From Acidovorax sp. CF316 (GTDB lineage: Bacteria; Pseudomonadota; Gammaproteobacteria; Burkholderiales; Burkholderiaceae_C), in the NCBI RefSeq assembly GCF_000276605.1, contig NZ_AKJX01000125.1, forward strand, positions 1 to 32,618: a stretch of 32,618 bases of DNA. The letters run 5' to 3'. This document shows positions 1 through 7,987 of the stretch, piece after piece. The translations under genes and the position numbers were made by a program. The notes beneath the pieces were generated by a model, which saw only the letters and a program-made list of their open reading frames with translations, did not search any database and was not told the origin of the DNA. Position 1 is the stretch's first letter. Each line of letters starts with the position of its first letter.

Positions 1-746
1 GGCGGGGGCTTCGACTGGCTGCTGCTGGACGGAGAGCATGCGCCCAACGACGTGCCGCGCATGCTGGAGCAATTGCAGGGCATTGCCAGCGCACGCGCCA
101 TGCTGGGCGCGGGGCCTCACCCCGTGGCCCGCGTGCCCGTGGGCGACACGGCGCTGATCAAGCAGTACCTGGACATCGGCGCGCAGACGCTGCTGGTGCC
201 CATGGTGGATACCGCCGAGCAGGCCGCGCACCTGGTGCGCGCCATGCGCTACCCGCAGGACGACGGGCAGGGCGGCATGCGCGGGATGGGCGCGGGGTTG
301 GCGCGCGCTTCGCAGTGGATGCGCTACCCCGGCTACCTCAAAGAGGCCAATGCCCAGGTGTGCCTGCTGGTGCAGGCCGAAAGCACCCTGGCCATCGAGA
401 ACCTGGATGCGATCGCCCGCACGCCGGGGGTGGATGGTGTCTTCTTCGGCCCGGCCGACCTGTCGGCCAGCATGGGCCATGTGGGCAACCCGGGCCATCC
501 GGCGGTGCAGGCCGCCATCGAGGACGGCATCCGCAGCGTGCTGGCGGCCGGCAAGGCGCCCGGCATCCTGATGGCCGACGAAAAGCTCGCGCGCCGCTAT
601 CTCGAGCTGGGCGCCGTGTTCGTGGCCGTGGGGTGGACACCAGCGTGCTGGTGGCCGCCACGCGCGACCTGGCCGCGCGCTACGGGCGCGCGCTGCACCC
701 TGCGCAGCCGCAGCTGCCTGTGGCAGGCGCCTCGGTCTACGGCTGA
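1..746 (+). pseudogene. hpaI: HpcH/HpaI aldolase (4-hydroxy-2-oxoheptanedioate aldolase type), 5' end cut off and frameshifted
   Basis: The reading frame is open from base 1, so the 5' end lies outside the window. The family consists of class II pyruvate aldolases that cleave 4-hydroxy-2-oxo acids in aromatic and sugar-acid breakdown. Visible signatures are [14 protein letters not shown] (general-base His region), [10 protein letters not shown], a QAES metal-ligand Glu and [10 protein letters not shown] with the ligand Asp. The protein closely follows E. coli HpaI from memory. Near 631-635 the frame breaks: upstream reads ...VFVAVG in frame 1, while the expected continuation [14 protein letters not shown] reads in frame 3 and ends at the stop at 744-746. 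Adding one G to the G-run restores the whole family C-terminus. Without it, frame 1 runs on as unrelated sequence to 1248. It is either a sequencing/assembly slip in a G-run or a real recent inactivation; the aldolase identity itself is secure. Confidence 0.85.
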
Positions 747-755
747 GCGCTGTGT

Positions 756-2567
756 CTACAGCGGCCGCAGCCGGAGCTTTTCCGCCGGATCGGGGGGCTC
801 GGGCGTCGGCACGCCCAGGATGTCGTCGATGGAAGGCTCGTCGGGCATGTCCAGAATCTGGTCAGCCGACAGCTCGACCCGGGCGGCGATGGTGGCCAGG
901 GCGGCCGATGCCACCGCCTCGGGCGGCGGTGGCGTGCGCGTGCGTATCACCACGCCGCCGGGCCGGCGCTCGCCGTCCTGCCCCAGCACCGCGCGGGTCG
1001 GGGCGTTGCCGCAGCGGGCGCGCACAGCCTGCACGCTGTCCTGCAGCGCCTCTGCATCGACAATGCGCTCGCGCTGGCGCAGCAGCACCTGCTGGGCCAT
1101 GTCGGCCAGCTTGGAGTTCAGGGAGCTTTCGGCCAGCTGCAGCAGGTTGCGCACGGCGCCCTCGGCATCGCCGGCCAGGCTCTGGGCCATGGCCTTCTCG
1201 GCGGCCTGGTTGATCTGGGGCAGGCAGTCGCGCACGAGGTCGGCGTAGGCTGGGTAGACATTGCAGGCATTGGCCATCAGCTCGGTCAGGCCGCGCGTAT
1301 TGGCGTAGCGCATGCCCAGCGCATGCACCCATTTTTCTCCGTCCGAGAGGTCGATGGAGGTGGCCGCCAGCACGGCCAGCAGGCTGGCCAGGTTGCAGGC
1401 GGCCTCGAAGTCGAAGCTGGCCTCGCCGATCTCGCGCGCCATGTCGCGCACCGCCGCCACGGCGGCAGAGAACTGCCGCTGCTGGATGAGCAACAGGGTC
1501 TGGGCAATGCTGGCAAAGCGCTGGATGCGCTGGCTGTCCTGGTGGCGCTCCAGGATGCGGGCAAAGTCCGCCACGCAGCGCTCCATGCCCTTGCGGTCCT
1601 TGTCGGAAAAATAGGAAAAGGCCAGCAGCACCAGGGCCTGGAAATCGAACAGCTTGGAGTCGATGCCCAGCATGGCCGCGCGCGCGAGCACGCTGGCCGC
1701 AGTCTTGCGGTCACCCATGTAGAACGACATCATGCCCAGCTTCTGCATCCGCACCACCGAATCGGGGGTCAGCGCGCTGGCCGTGCGGTAGGTTTCGATG
1801 GCGTCCGTGAAGTTGCCGAGCTCCACCTGGGCACGGCCCAGCACGTCGTAGGCGTCGGCGAACGAGGCATCCTCGCCGATCAGGCCTTGCAAGGTGGTGA
1901 TGGCCCGGGTGGCCTGGCCCGACTCGATCTGCGCACGCGCCACGCCGAGCTTGGCCCAGGGCAGGGCACGTGCGGCGATCACGGCTTCGAACAGCGTGCG
2001 TGCCTCGTCATGGCGGTTCAGGCGCAGCAGCAGTTCGGTGCCGATGCGCGCGGCATACAGCCAGTAGGGCTTGCGTGCCTCGAAGCGTTCCACGCACAGG
2101 CGCGAGGCGAGCTCAAAGTCCTCCTGCTCGATGGCGTCGAAAATGGGCTTGAGGTGGATTTTGCGCAGGCGCGCCAGGCTCAGCCGCTCGAACAGGGCGC
2201 TCGGGGTGAAGGGCTTGAGCAGGTAGCCATCGAGCGCCGATTCGGCCGCCTCGGCCACGGCAGCGTACGAGGCCTCGGCCGTGACCATGAAGAACACGGT
2301 GGAAAAAGGCAGCATCTGCGCGCGGCGCAGGTCGTCCAGCAGGGTCTGGCCGGACTGCCCGGTTTCGGCAAAGGCCTGCTCGCACAGCACATAGTCGAAC
2401 ACGGTGTGCTCCAGCCGGCTGCGGGCGTCGCGCAGGCGGCTGCACTGCACGATCTTGGTGACCCCGTACTCGCGCAGCTGCCCCACCAGAATGCTGCGCG
2501 AGGTGGCATTGCTGTCGATGATCAGCGCCAGGCTCTCTGGCGGATCTGGGTCTTTGCCTGTGGCCAT
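756..2567 (-). CDS. Response-regulator receiver-like domain fused to TPR repeats
   Basis: The protein has 603 residues. Residues about 12-128 have the receiver fold pattern: IIDSN at the first strand end, the [10 protein letters not shown] switch Thr (T96) and LLKPF with the conserved Lys (K118). The phosphoacceptor position in FDYVLCEQ is Glu (E63) instead of Asp, and the usual acidic pair is reduced to one Asp, so normal phosphorylation is unlikely. Residues about 130-450 are helical repeats of TPR type (for example [20 protein letters not shown]). The tail after residue 530 is Pro-rich and acidic. Similar receiver-TPR proteins occur in Pseudomonas and Burkholderiales with unclear roles; a scaffold or protein-interaction function is inferred. 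It is convergent with the aldolase (9-bp gap) and divergent from the phosphoesterase gene. Confidence 0.85.
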   Translation of the reverse strand: MATGKDPDPPESLALIIDSNATSRSILVGQLREYGVTKIVQCSRLRDARSRLEHTVFDYVLCEQAFAETGQSGQTLLDDLRRAQMLPFSTVFFMVTAEASYAAVAEAAESALDGYLLKPFTPSALFERLSLARLRKIHLKPIFDAIEQEDFELASRLCVERFEARKPYWLYAARIGTELLLRLNRHDEARTLFEAVIAARALPWAKLGVARAQIESGQATRAITTLQGLIGEDASFADAYDVLGRAQVELGNFTDAIETYRTASALTPDSVVRMQKLGMMSFYMGDRKTAASVLARAAMLGIDSKLFDFQALVLLAFSYFSDKDRKGMERCVADFARILERHQDSQRIQRFASIAQTLLLIQQRQFSAAVAAVRDMAREIGEASFDFEAACNLASLLAVLAATSIDLSDGEKWVHALGMRYANTRGLTELMANACNVYPAYADLVRDCLPQINQAAEKAMAQSLAGDAEGAVRNLLQLAESSLNSKLADMAQQVLLRQRERIVDAEALQDSVQAVRARCGNAPTRAVLGQDGERRPGGVVIRTRTPPPPEAVASAALATIAARVELSADQILDMPDEPSIDDILGVPTPEPPDPAEKLRLRPL

Positions 2568-2670
2568 CTGCGGCTCGGGGTGGTGTAATTAAAAGTAACT
2601 TACGCTGCAAGCACAGTGTATGCCCGGCCTGCGCGGACCGCGATGCGGGTTAGCCCGTCCCGGCCGGCCA

Positions 2671-2692
2671 TGTGTCGGTTGCTTGCGACACA
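2671..2692. promoter_or_regulatory. Inverted repeat just upstream of the phosphoesterase start
   Basis: TGTGTCG and CGACACA form perfect 7-bp arms around an 8-base spacer, ending one base before the ATG at 2693 and nine before the ATG at 2702. It could be an operator or an RNA hairpin that limits access to the start codon. No clear Shine-Dalgarno sequence is seen here. No regulator is identified. Confidence 0.35.
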
Positions 2693-2701
2693 ATGGCTGC
2701 C

Positions 2702-3439
2702 ATGGACAACACAGACATCCTGCGGGTGGCGACCTACAACATCCACAAGGGGGTGCAGGGCATCGGCCCGGCACGCCGCCTGGAGATCCACAACCTGGGC
2801 CATGCGGTCGAGCAGCTCGATGCCGATATCGTCTGCCTGCAGGAAGTGCGCCGGCTGAACCGGCAGGAGGCCCGGTACTTCCAGCGCTGGCCCGAGCTTC
2901 CCCAGGCCGAATACCTGGCGCCTGAAGGCTACGAAGCGGTCTACCGCACCAACGCCTTCACGCGCCACGGCGAACACGGCAATGCACTGCTGTCGCGCTG
3001 GCCGGTGATCGGCCACCAGCACGAGGACATCTCCGACCACCGCTTCGAGCAGCGCGGCCTGCTGCATGTGGAGGTGGACGCCCATGGCCGCAAGATCCAT
3101 GTGATCGTCGTCCACCTGGGGCTGATCCCGGGCAGCCGCATCCGCCAGATCGAGCGGCTGCAGCGCTTCATCGAGCGCGAGGTGCCGGGCGGCGCGCCGC
3201 TGGTGGTGGCGGGCGACTTCAACGACTGGGGCCTGCAGGTCAAGCGCATGCTTGCGGGTTTTGGTCTGTACGAGTTCGAGGAGCCCCGGGCCTTAACCTA
3301 CCCCGCGCGCCTGCCCCTGGTGCAGCTGGACCATGTGTATGTGCGCGGCCTCACGCCCCTGTCGCTGCACGTGCCGCGCGGCCGCATCTGGTGGCGCATG
3401 TCCGACCACCTGCCCCTCATTGCAGAATTTGGCCTGTGA
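2702..3439 (+). CDS. Endonuclease/exonuclease/phosphatase family protein (YbhP-like)
   Basis: This 245-residue protein belongs to the DNase I-like metal-dependent phosphoesterase fold. Motifs in order are ATYNIHKG (N-terminal Asn), CLQEVR (metal-binding Glu), GDFNDW, LDHVYV and the C-terminal SDHLPL (catalytic Asp-His). All key residues are present. No signal peptide is seen, so it is probably cytoplasmic. The substrate is unknown; relatives cleave nucleic acids, phosphoinositides or sphingolipids. It overlaps the cardiolipin synthase gene by GTGA, the same pairing as ybhP-clsB in E. coli, which hints at a phospholipid link. ATGs at 2672 and 2693 are also in frame. I prefer 2702 because the sequence before ILRVATYNIHKG is not conserved-looking and 2672 lies inside an inverted repeat. 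Confidence 0.88.
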   Translation: MDNTDILRVATYNIHKGVQGIGPARRLEIHNLGHAVEQLDADIVCLQEVRRLNRQEARYFQRWPELPQAEYLAPEGYEAVYRTNAFTRHGEHGNALLSRWPVIGHQHEDISDHRFEQRGLLHVEVDAHGRKIHVIVVHLGLIPGSRIRQIERLQRFIEREVPGGAPLVVAGDFNDWGLQVKRMLAGFGLYEFEEPRALTYPARLPLVQLDHVYVRGLTPLSLHVPRGRIWWRMSDHLPLIAEFGL

Positions 3440-4641
3440 GCTTCGCCGCCGACCACCGGGTGCGCCTGCTGCAGGGCGCGCAGGAGCTGTTTCCCGCGCT
3501 GGTCGAGGCCATGGATGCGGCGCTGTCCGACATCCAGTTCGAGACCTACATCTTCGACTTCACCGGCAGCGGCGCCAGTGTGGCCGAGGCCCTGGAGCGG
3601 GCAGCCCGGCGCGGCGTGCGCACCCAACTGGTGGTGGATGGCGTGGGCACGGGCGCTTTTCCGCTGGCGTGGACGCAGCGCTTCTCGGCCGCCGGGGTGC
3701 TCTTTCGCGTCTATTCGCCGCTCGGGCCACTGGGCCTGCTGCTGCCCCACCGCTGGCGCCGCCTGCACCGCAAGCTGTGCGTGGTGGACGGCTGCATGCT
3801 GTTCTGCGGCGGCATCAACGTGCTCGATGACCTGCACGACCCCCATTTCGGCGCGCTGGCCGCGCCGCGCTTCGACTTTGCCGTGCAGGCCACGGGCAGC
3901 CTGGTGGCGGTGGCCAGCGACACCATGGACCAGCTGTGGTGGCGCATGCAGGCCATGCGCGACATGCGCGAGCGCCGCCTGCCCGAAGCCCTGCAGGCAC
4001 TGCGGGCGGCCAGCGCCGCCCAGCACGCCGCCCAGGCGGCGCAGGAAGGGCCGACCATGCGCGCCGCGCTGCTGCTGCGCGACAACGTGCGCAACCGCAG
4101 CCGCATCGAGCGTGCCTACCGCCGCGCCATCGGCGCGGCGCGGCACGAGGTGATCATCGCCAACGCCTACTTCCTGCCCGGCGGCAAGCTGCGCCGCGCG
4201 CTGCTGATGGCGGCGCGCCGCGGCGTGCGCGTGCGCCTGCTGCTGCAGGGCCGCTACGAGTACTTCATGCAATACCACGCGGCGCGGCCGGTGTATGGCG
4301 CGCTGCTCGCGGCCGGGGTGGAGATCCACGAGTACGCGCCGAGCTTCCTGCACGCCAAGGTGGCCGTGGTCGATGCGCTGGGCGAGCGGCCCTGGGCCAC
4401 GGTGGGCTCGTCCAACCTCGACCCGCTGAGCCTGCTGCTGGCGCGCGAGGCCAATGTGGTGGTGGAGGATGCCGCCTTCGCCGCCGAGCTGCGCGCGCGC
4501 TTGGTGCAGGCCATGGAACAGGCCGGCCGGCGCATGGAACCGGCGCGCTACGCGGGGCGCCCGTTGCGCCAGCGCGTGCTCGACCAGGTGGCCCATGCGC
4601 TGATGCGCCTGGCCCTGTGGATCACGGGCCGCCGGTACTGA
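3436..4641 (+). CDS. clsB: Cardiolipin synthase B (phospholipase D family)
   Basis: ClsB condenses phosphatidylglycerol with another phospholipid at the inner membrane to make cardiolipin. The 401-residue protein has the two HKD motifs of the phospholipase D superfamily: H111-K113-D118 followed by GGINV, and H306-K308-D313 followed by GSSNLDP. Length and layout fit ClsB/YbhO, which lacks the N-terminal membrane helices of ClsA. The start is taken as the GTG at 3436, which overlaps the upstream TGA as GTGA and implies translational coupling. An ATG at 3391 is in frame, but it would add 15 residues lying over the upstream gene's conserved SDHLPL end. The YbhN-type third gene of the E. coli operon is not present. 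Confidence 0.9.
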   Translation: MSFAADHRVRLLQGAQELFPALVEAMDAALSDIQFETYIFDFTGSGASVAEALERAARRGVRTQLVVDGVGTGAFPLAWTQRFSAAGVLFRVYSPLGPLGLLLPHRWRRLHRKLCVVDGCMLFCGGINVLDDLHDPHFGALAAPRFDFAVQATGSLVAVASDTMDQLWWRMQAMRDMRERRLPEALQALRAASAAQHAAQAAQEGPTMRAALLLRDNVRNRSRIERAYRRAIGAARHEVIIANAYFLPGGKLRRALLMAARRGVRVRLLLQGRYEYFMQYHAARPVYGALLAAGVEIHEYAPSFLHAKVAVVDALGERPWATVGSSNLDPLSLLLAREANVVVEDAAFAAELRARLVQAMEQAGRRMEPARYAGRPLRQRVLDQVAHALMRLALWITGRRY

Positions 4642-4749
4642 TACCGATGGCAGGCTTTGCTGCTATATAAATGGTAGCTGTATCGCGATGCGGGCCGGGG
4701 GTAGCTAGGTAAAACCTTTGCCAGGCGTAGCGCCTCGTTCACTGTTACG
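4642..4749. repeat. Degenerate copy of a Comamonadaceae dispersed repeat in the clsB-folE gap
   Basis: Between clsB and folE the base composition turns AT-rich around GCTGCTATATAAATGGTAGC (4660-4679), a short imperfect inverted repeat. From memory it resembles the small element with GCTGCTAT...ATAGCAGC arms scattered through Acidovorax, Polaromonas and relatives. A second small hairpin, AGGCG-TAG-CGCCT, sits at 4723-4735, 14 bases before the folE start. No clear promoter or T-tract was found, so the element may separate the two transcripts or simply be a relic. Confidence 0.4.
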
Positions 4750-5487
4750 ATGCCGGACATGTCCAGTCCCACTGCCGCCGATATGACGACCACCCCGCCG
4801 GACGAAGAAGGCACGCCCGTCTCCGTCAAGATCCGAGAGCGCCTTGCCGCCGCACGCAAGCGCTTCAATGCCAACGACAACATCGCGGAGTTCATCGAGC
4901 CGGGCGAGCTGGAGAAGCTGCTGGACGAGGTCGAGGCCAAGATGCAGGGCGTGCTCGACAGCATGGTCATCAACACCGCGGGCGACCACAATACCCACAA
5001 CACCGCGCGCCGCGTGGCCAAGATGTACCTCAACGAGGTGTTCAAGGGCCGCTACGTGGCGCAGCCGCCGATCACCGAGTTCCCGAATGCCGAGCACCTC
5101 AACGAGCTCATGATCGTTGGGCCCATCACCGTGCGCAGCGCCTGCAGCCACCATTTCTGCCCGGTGATCGGCAAGATCTGGATCGGTGTGATGCCCAACG
5201 AGCACACCAACGTGATCGGCCTGTCCAAGTACGCGCGCCTGGTCGACTGGGTCATGGGCCGCCCGCAGATCCAGGAAGAGGCCGTGGTGCAGCTGGCCGA
5301 CCTGATCATGGAAAAGACCCAGCCCGACGGCCTGGCCATCGTGATGGAGGCCAGCCACTTCTGCATGTCCTGGCGCGGCGTGCGCGAGATGGACAGCAAG
5401 ATGATCAACTCCGTGATGCGTGGCGTGTTCCTCAAGGACCCCTCGCTGCGCCGCGAATTCCTGTCCCTCATTCCCGGAAAGAACTGA
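4750..5487 (+). CDS. folE: GTP cyclohydrolase I
   Basis: FolE converts GTP to 7,8-dihydroneopterin triphosphate, the first step of folate/pterin synthesis, as a cytoplasmic homodecamer. The protein has 245 residues with a poorly conserved N-terminal stretch of about 40. The zinc ligands are C132, H134 or H135, and C205, in SACSHHFCP and ASHFCMSWRG. HTNVIGLSKYARLVD and QIQEEA are typical active-site segments. In-frame ATGs at 4750, 4759 and 4783 are all possible starts and none has a strong ribosome-binding site; I give the longest. The BLUF photosensor gene begins two bases after the stop, so the two are almost certainly cotranscribed. Confidence 0.95.
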   Translation: MPDMSSPTAADMTTTPPDEEGTPVSVKIRERLAAARKRFNANDNIAEFIEPGELEKLLDEVEAKMQGVLDSMVINTAGDHNTHNTARRVAKMYLNEVFKGRYVAQPPITEFPNAEHLNELMIVGPITVRSACSHHFCPVIGKIWIGVMPNEHTNVIGLSKYARLVDWVMGRPQIQEEAVVQLADLIMEKTQPDGLAIVMEASHFCMSWRGVREMDSKMINSVMRGVFLKDPSLRREFLSLIPGKN

Positions 5488-5489
5488 CC

Positions 5490-5912
5490 ATGCTCGTACG
5501 CCTGCTCTATGCCAGCCGCGCGGTGGACACCTCGCCCGCCGCCATCGAAGCCATCCTCACGCAGTCGCGCCAGCACAACCCGGGCAGCGGCATCACCGGC
5601 GTGCTGTGCTATGGCGGCGGCATCTTCCTGCAGGCCATCGAGGGCGGCCGCTCGGCCGTGAGCGACCTGTACGGCCACATCCAGCGGGATGCGCGGCACC
5701 AGAACGTGGAGCTGCTGCACTACGAGGAAATCACCGAGCGCCGCTTCGGCGGCTGGACCATGGGCCAGGTGAACCTCTCCAAGATCAACCATTCGATCCT
5801 GCTCAAGTACTCCGAGAAGCCCGAGCTCGACCCGTATGCGGTGTCGGGGCGCGTGTCCTTCGCGCTGCTGGAAGAACTCATGGCCACGGCGTCCATCATC
5901 GGGCGGGCCTAA
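5490..5912 (+). CDS. BLUF-domain blue-light sensor protein
   Basis: BLUF proteins bind FAD and respond to blue light through hydrogen-bond rearrangement around a Tyr-Gln pair. The 140-residue protein is a single BLUF domain (residues 1-95) plus a short helical tail and no output domain. Key residues are in place: Y7 in LLYASRA, N30 in QHNPGSGITG, Q48 in FLQAIEG, and W89 and M91 in GGWTMG. Short BLUF proteins act by binding a partner, for example PapB or YcgF-type systems; the partner here is unknown. Its position two bases after folE suggests shared expression. The stop codon lies inside the stem of a terminator. Confidence 0.93.
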   Translation: MLVRLLYASRAVDTSPAAIEAILTQSRQHNPGSGITGVLCYGGGIFLQAIEGGRSAVSDLYGHIQRDARHQNVELLHYEEITERRFGGWTMGQVNLSKINHSILLKYSEKPELDPYAVSGRVSFALLEELMATASIIGRA

Positions 5913-5945
5913 AGAGGACTGGCCACCAGGCCCGCTCTTTTTTTT
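5903..5945 (+). terminator. Rho-independent terminator of folE-BLUF
   Basis: GCGGGCCT (5903-5910) pairs with AGGCCCGC (5928-5935), followed by TC and a run of eight T. The left arm includes the first base of the BLUF stop codon. Confidence 0.85.
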
Positions 5946-5962
5946 CAGACCTCCGAACCCGG

Positions 5963-5992
5963 GCCGCAGCCGCCGACGCGCTGCGGCTTTTT
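5963..5992 (+). terminator. Second, tandem terminator-like hairpin
   Basis: GCCGCAGC (5963-5970) pairs with GCTGCGGC (5980-5987) across a 9-base loop, followed by five T. With the preceding hairpin it should insulate the EamA transporter gene from folE-BLUF transcription, so that gene probably has its own promoter close by or relies on read-through. Confidence 0.7.
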
Positions 5993-6017
5993 GCATTCCT
6001 TTTTCCGCCGTCCCACC

Positions 6018-6899
6018 GTGACCCTCAATGCCTTCGGCCTCATCATCCTGGCGGGCCTGATCCATGCCTGCTGGAACATCGTGGCCAAGAAGGCGGGCGG
6101 CGACTCGCGCTTCGCATTCTTCACCTCGGTGCTGATGATGCTGGTCTGGGCGCCGCTGGGCTGGTACCTGGGACGCGATGCGGTGCCGCTGTGGGGGCCC
6201 ATGGAGTGGGGCTTCGTGGTGGCCAGCGGGCTGCTGCACGTGGGCTACTTCGTCATCCTGCTGCGCGGCTACCGCAAGGCCGACCTCACCGTGGTCTACC
6301 CGCTGGCACGGGGCTCGGGGCCGCTGATGTCGTCGCTGGTGGCGGTGACGCTGCTGGGCGAGCGCATCTCGGCGCTGGGCGTGGCCGGCATCGCGGGCGT
6401 GGTGGGCGGGGTGTTCCTGATCGCGGGCGGGCCCGGCCTGCTGCGCGCAGCGCACGACCCCGCCGCGCGCGAGCGCGTGTACAAAGGCATCTGGTATGGC
6501 CTGGTCACCGGCGCCTTCATCGCCAGCTACACGGTGGTCGACGGCTACGCCGTCAAGATCCTGATGATGTCGCCCATCCTCGTGGACTACATGGGCAATT
6601 TCGTGCGCGTGGCGCTGCTCGCGCCGGTGGTGCTGCGCGACCTGCCCACGGCCGGCCAGCTGTGGCGCGCGCAGTGGCGCTTTGCGCTGCTGGTGGCGGC
6701 CGTGAGCCCCGTGGCCTATGTGCTGGTGCTGTATGCGATGAAGGAGGCGCCCATGTCCCATGTGGCCCCGGCGCGCGAGGTGTCCATGCTCTTTGCCGCG
6801 CTGATCGGCGGGCACCTGCTGGGCGAAGGCGACCGCGTGGCGCGCATCTGCGGGGCGGTCTTCATCGCGGCCGGCGTCACCGCGCTGGCACTGGGATAG
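6018..6899 (+). CDS. EamA/DMT-superfamily membrane transporter
   Basis: The protein of about 293 residues is made of roughly ten hydrophobic segments arranged as two EamA repeats. The first holds HACWNIVAKKAGG and the conserved YPLARGSGPLMSSLVA; the second begins near residue 155 (GIWYGLVTGAFIASYTVVDG) and carries the parallel SHVAPAREVSMLFAALIGG stretch. The superfamily exports or exchanges small metabolites such as amino acids or nucleobases in the inner membrane; the substrate cannot be told from sequence. A GTG at 6018 begins the conserved N-terminus (TLNAFGLIILAGLIHACWN). A TTG at 5991 is in frame but lies in a terminator. The DUF429 gene follows three bases later. Confidence 0.85.
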   Translation: MTLNAFGLIILAGLIHACWNIVAKKAGGDSRFAFFTSVLMMLVWAPLGWYLGRDAVPLWGPMEWGFVVASGLLHVGYFVILLRGYRKADLTVVYPLARGSGPLMSSLVAVTLLGERISALGVAGIAGVVGGVFLIAGGPGLLRAAHDPAARERVYKGIWYGLVTGAFIASYTVVDGYAVKILMMSPILVDYMGNFVRVALLAPVVLRDLPTAGQLWRAQWRFALLVAAVSPVAYVLVLYAMKEAPMSHVAPAREVSMLFAALIGGHLLGEGDRVARICGAVFIAAGVTALALG

Positions 6900-6902
6900 T
6901 CC

Positions 6903-7748
6903 ATGCTGCTCGGGTGCGATTTTTCGAGCAGCCCCACGCGGCGCAAACCCGTGGTGCTGGCCCTGGGCCGGCGCGAGGGTGCGCGCGTGCAGCTCACCGG
7001 GCTGGTGCGCCTGGAAACGCTGGCGGCCTTGGGCCGCTGGCTGGCCGAGCCGAGGCCCTGGGTCGGCGGGTTCGACATGCCCTTCGGCCTGCCGCGCGAA
7101 CTGCTGCAGACCCTGGGCTGGCCGCTGCAGTGGCATGCCAGCATGCAGCACTACCAGGCGCTCACGCGTGCGCAGATCCGCGATGCCTTTGCCGCCTTCT
7201 GCGACGCGCGTCCCGTGGGCGGCAAGTTCGCGCACCGCGCCACCGATGGGCCCGCGGGCTCCAGCCCGTCGATGAAATGGGTGAACCCGCCCGTGGCCTA
7301 CATGCTGCACGCGGGCGTGCCCCTGCTGCTCGAAGCCGGCGTGCACCTGCCGGGCCTGCATGCGGGCGACCCCACGCGCGTGGCGCTGGAAGCCTACCCC
7401 GGCCTGCTCGCGCGCGAGGTGCTGCAGCGGCGCAGCTACAAGAGCGACGATGTGGCGAAGCAGACCCCCGAGCGCCTCATTGCGCGCAAGGACCTGGTGA
7501 CCGCGATGGAGCTGGGGCAGACGCGCCTGGCCCTGCGCCTGAAGCTCAGCCACGCGCAGCGCGATGTCCTGGTGGCCGATGCCAGCGGCGACAGCCTGGA
7601 CGCCGTGCTGTGCATGCTGCAGGCCGGCTGGGCCGAGCAGCGCCATGCCGAGGGCGATGCGCTCTACGGCCTGCCGCCCGGCCTGGACCCGCTGGAGGGC
7701 TGGATCGTCACCGCGCCCATGCCCCTGGCGGCCACAATGGCGCCATGA
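6903..7748 (+). CDS. DUF429 family protein
   Basis: This 281-residue protein starts MLLGCDFSSSPTRRKPVVLA and has GGFDMPFGLPRE near residue 57, the two acidic clusters typical of DUF429, a family with a predicted RNase H-like fold. Further recognisable parts are NPPVAYMLHAG and EAYPGLLAR. The biological role of the family is not established. It lies three bases after the EamA transporter and overlaps the next small gene by ATGA, so it is the middle gene of a three-gene operon. Confidence 0.8.
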   Translation: MLLGCDFSSSPTRRKPVVLALGRREGARVQLTGLVRLETLAALGRWLAEPRPWVGGFDMPFGLPRELLQTLGWPLQWHASMQHYQALTRAQIRDAFAAFCDARPVGGKFAHRATDGPAGSSPSMKWVNPPVAYMLHAGVPLLLEAGVHLPGLHAGDPTRVALEAYPGLLAREVLQRRSYKSDDVAKQTPERLIARKDLVTAMELGQTRLALRLKLSHAQRDVLVADASGDSLDAVLCMLQAGWAEQRHAEGDALYGLPPGLDPLEGWIVTAPMPLAATMAP

Positions 7749-7987
7749 CAGGTGCTGCCGCTTCGATCCAGGCGTGCCGGCTGTGGGCTGGGGTACTGGC
7801 CTGCGCCGTCGCCGCCACGGCTGCGCTCGCAGCACCGGCCCCTTGGTTCTACTGGCGCAGCAAGGTCGACGGCCAGCGCGTCTGCACCCAGACCTCGCCG
7901 GGCGCCGGCTGGGTCAAGGACAGCCCGCCCTACGACGGGCCGGGCTGCACCCCGCGCCGCAAGGTGCTCATCGTGCCGATGCGGTGA
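7745..7987 (+). CDS. Small exported protein of unknown function
   Basis: This 80-residue protein begins with a clear Sec signal peptide: a short N-region with one Arg, a hydrophobic core WAGVLACAVAATAALA and an AxA-like cleavage site near residue 31. The mature part of about 48 residues contains two Cys (in RVCTQTS and GPGCTPRR), which could form a disulfide in the periplasm, and aromatic PWFYWRSK at its start. The ATG overlaps the DUF429 stop as ATGA. Its stop codon abuts the stop of the opposing AhpD-like gene. I do not recognise the family. Confidence 0.7.
   Translation: MTGAAASIQACRLWAGVLACAVAATAALAAPAPWFYWRSKVDGQRVCTQTSPGAGWVKDSPPYDGPGCTPRRKVLIVPMR

Noticed and set aside
52-1248. A 398-codon frame continuing past the aldolase
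   Set aside because: After about 633 it loses all similarity to the family and runs antisense to the receiver-TPR gene; the true aldolase end is in frame 3.
5052-7835. Long open frame on the - strand opposite folE, BLUF, EamA and DUF429 genes
   Set aside because: The translation is Arg/His/Gln-rich with no motif, while the + strand encodes recognisable proteins throughout.
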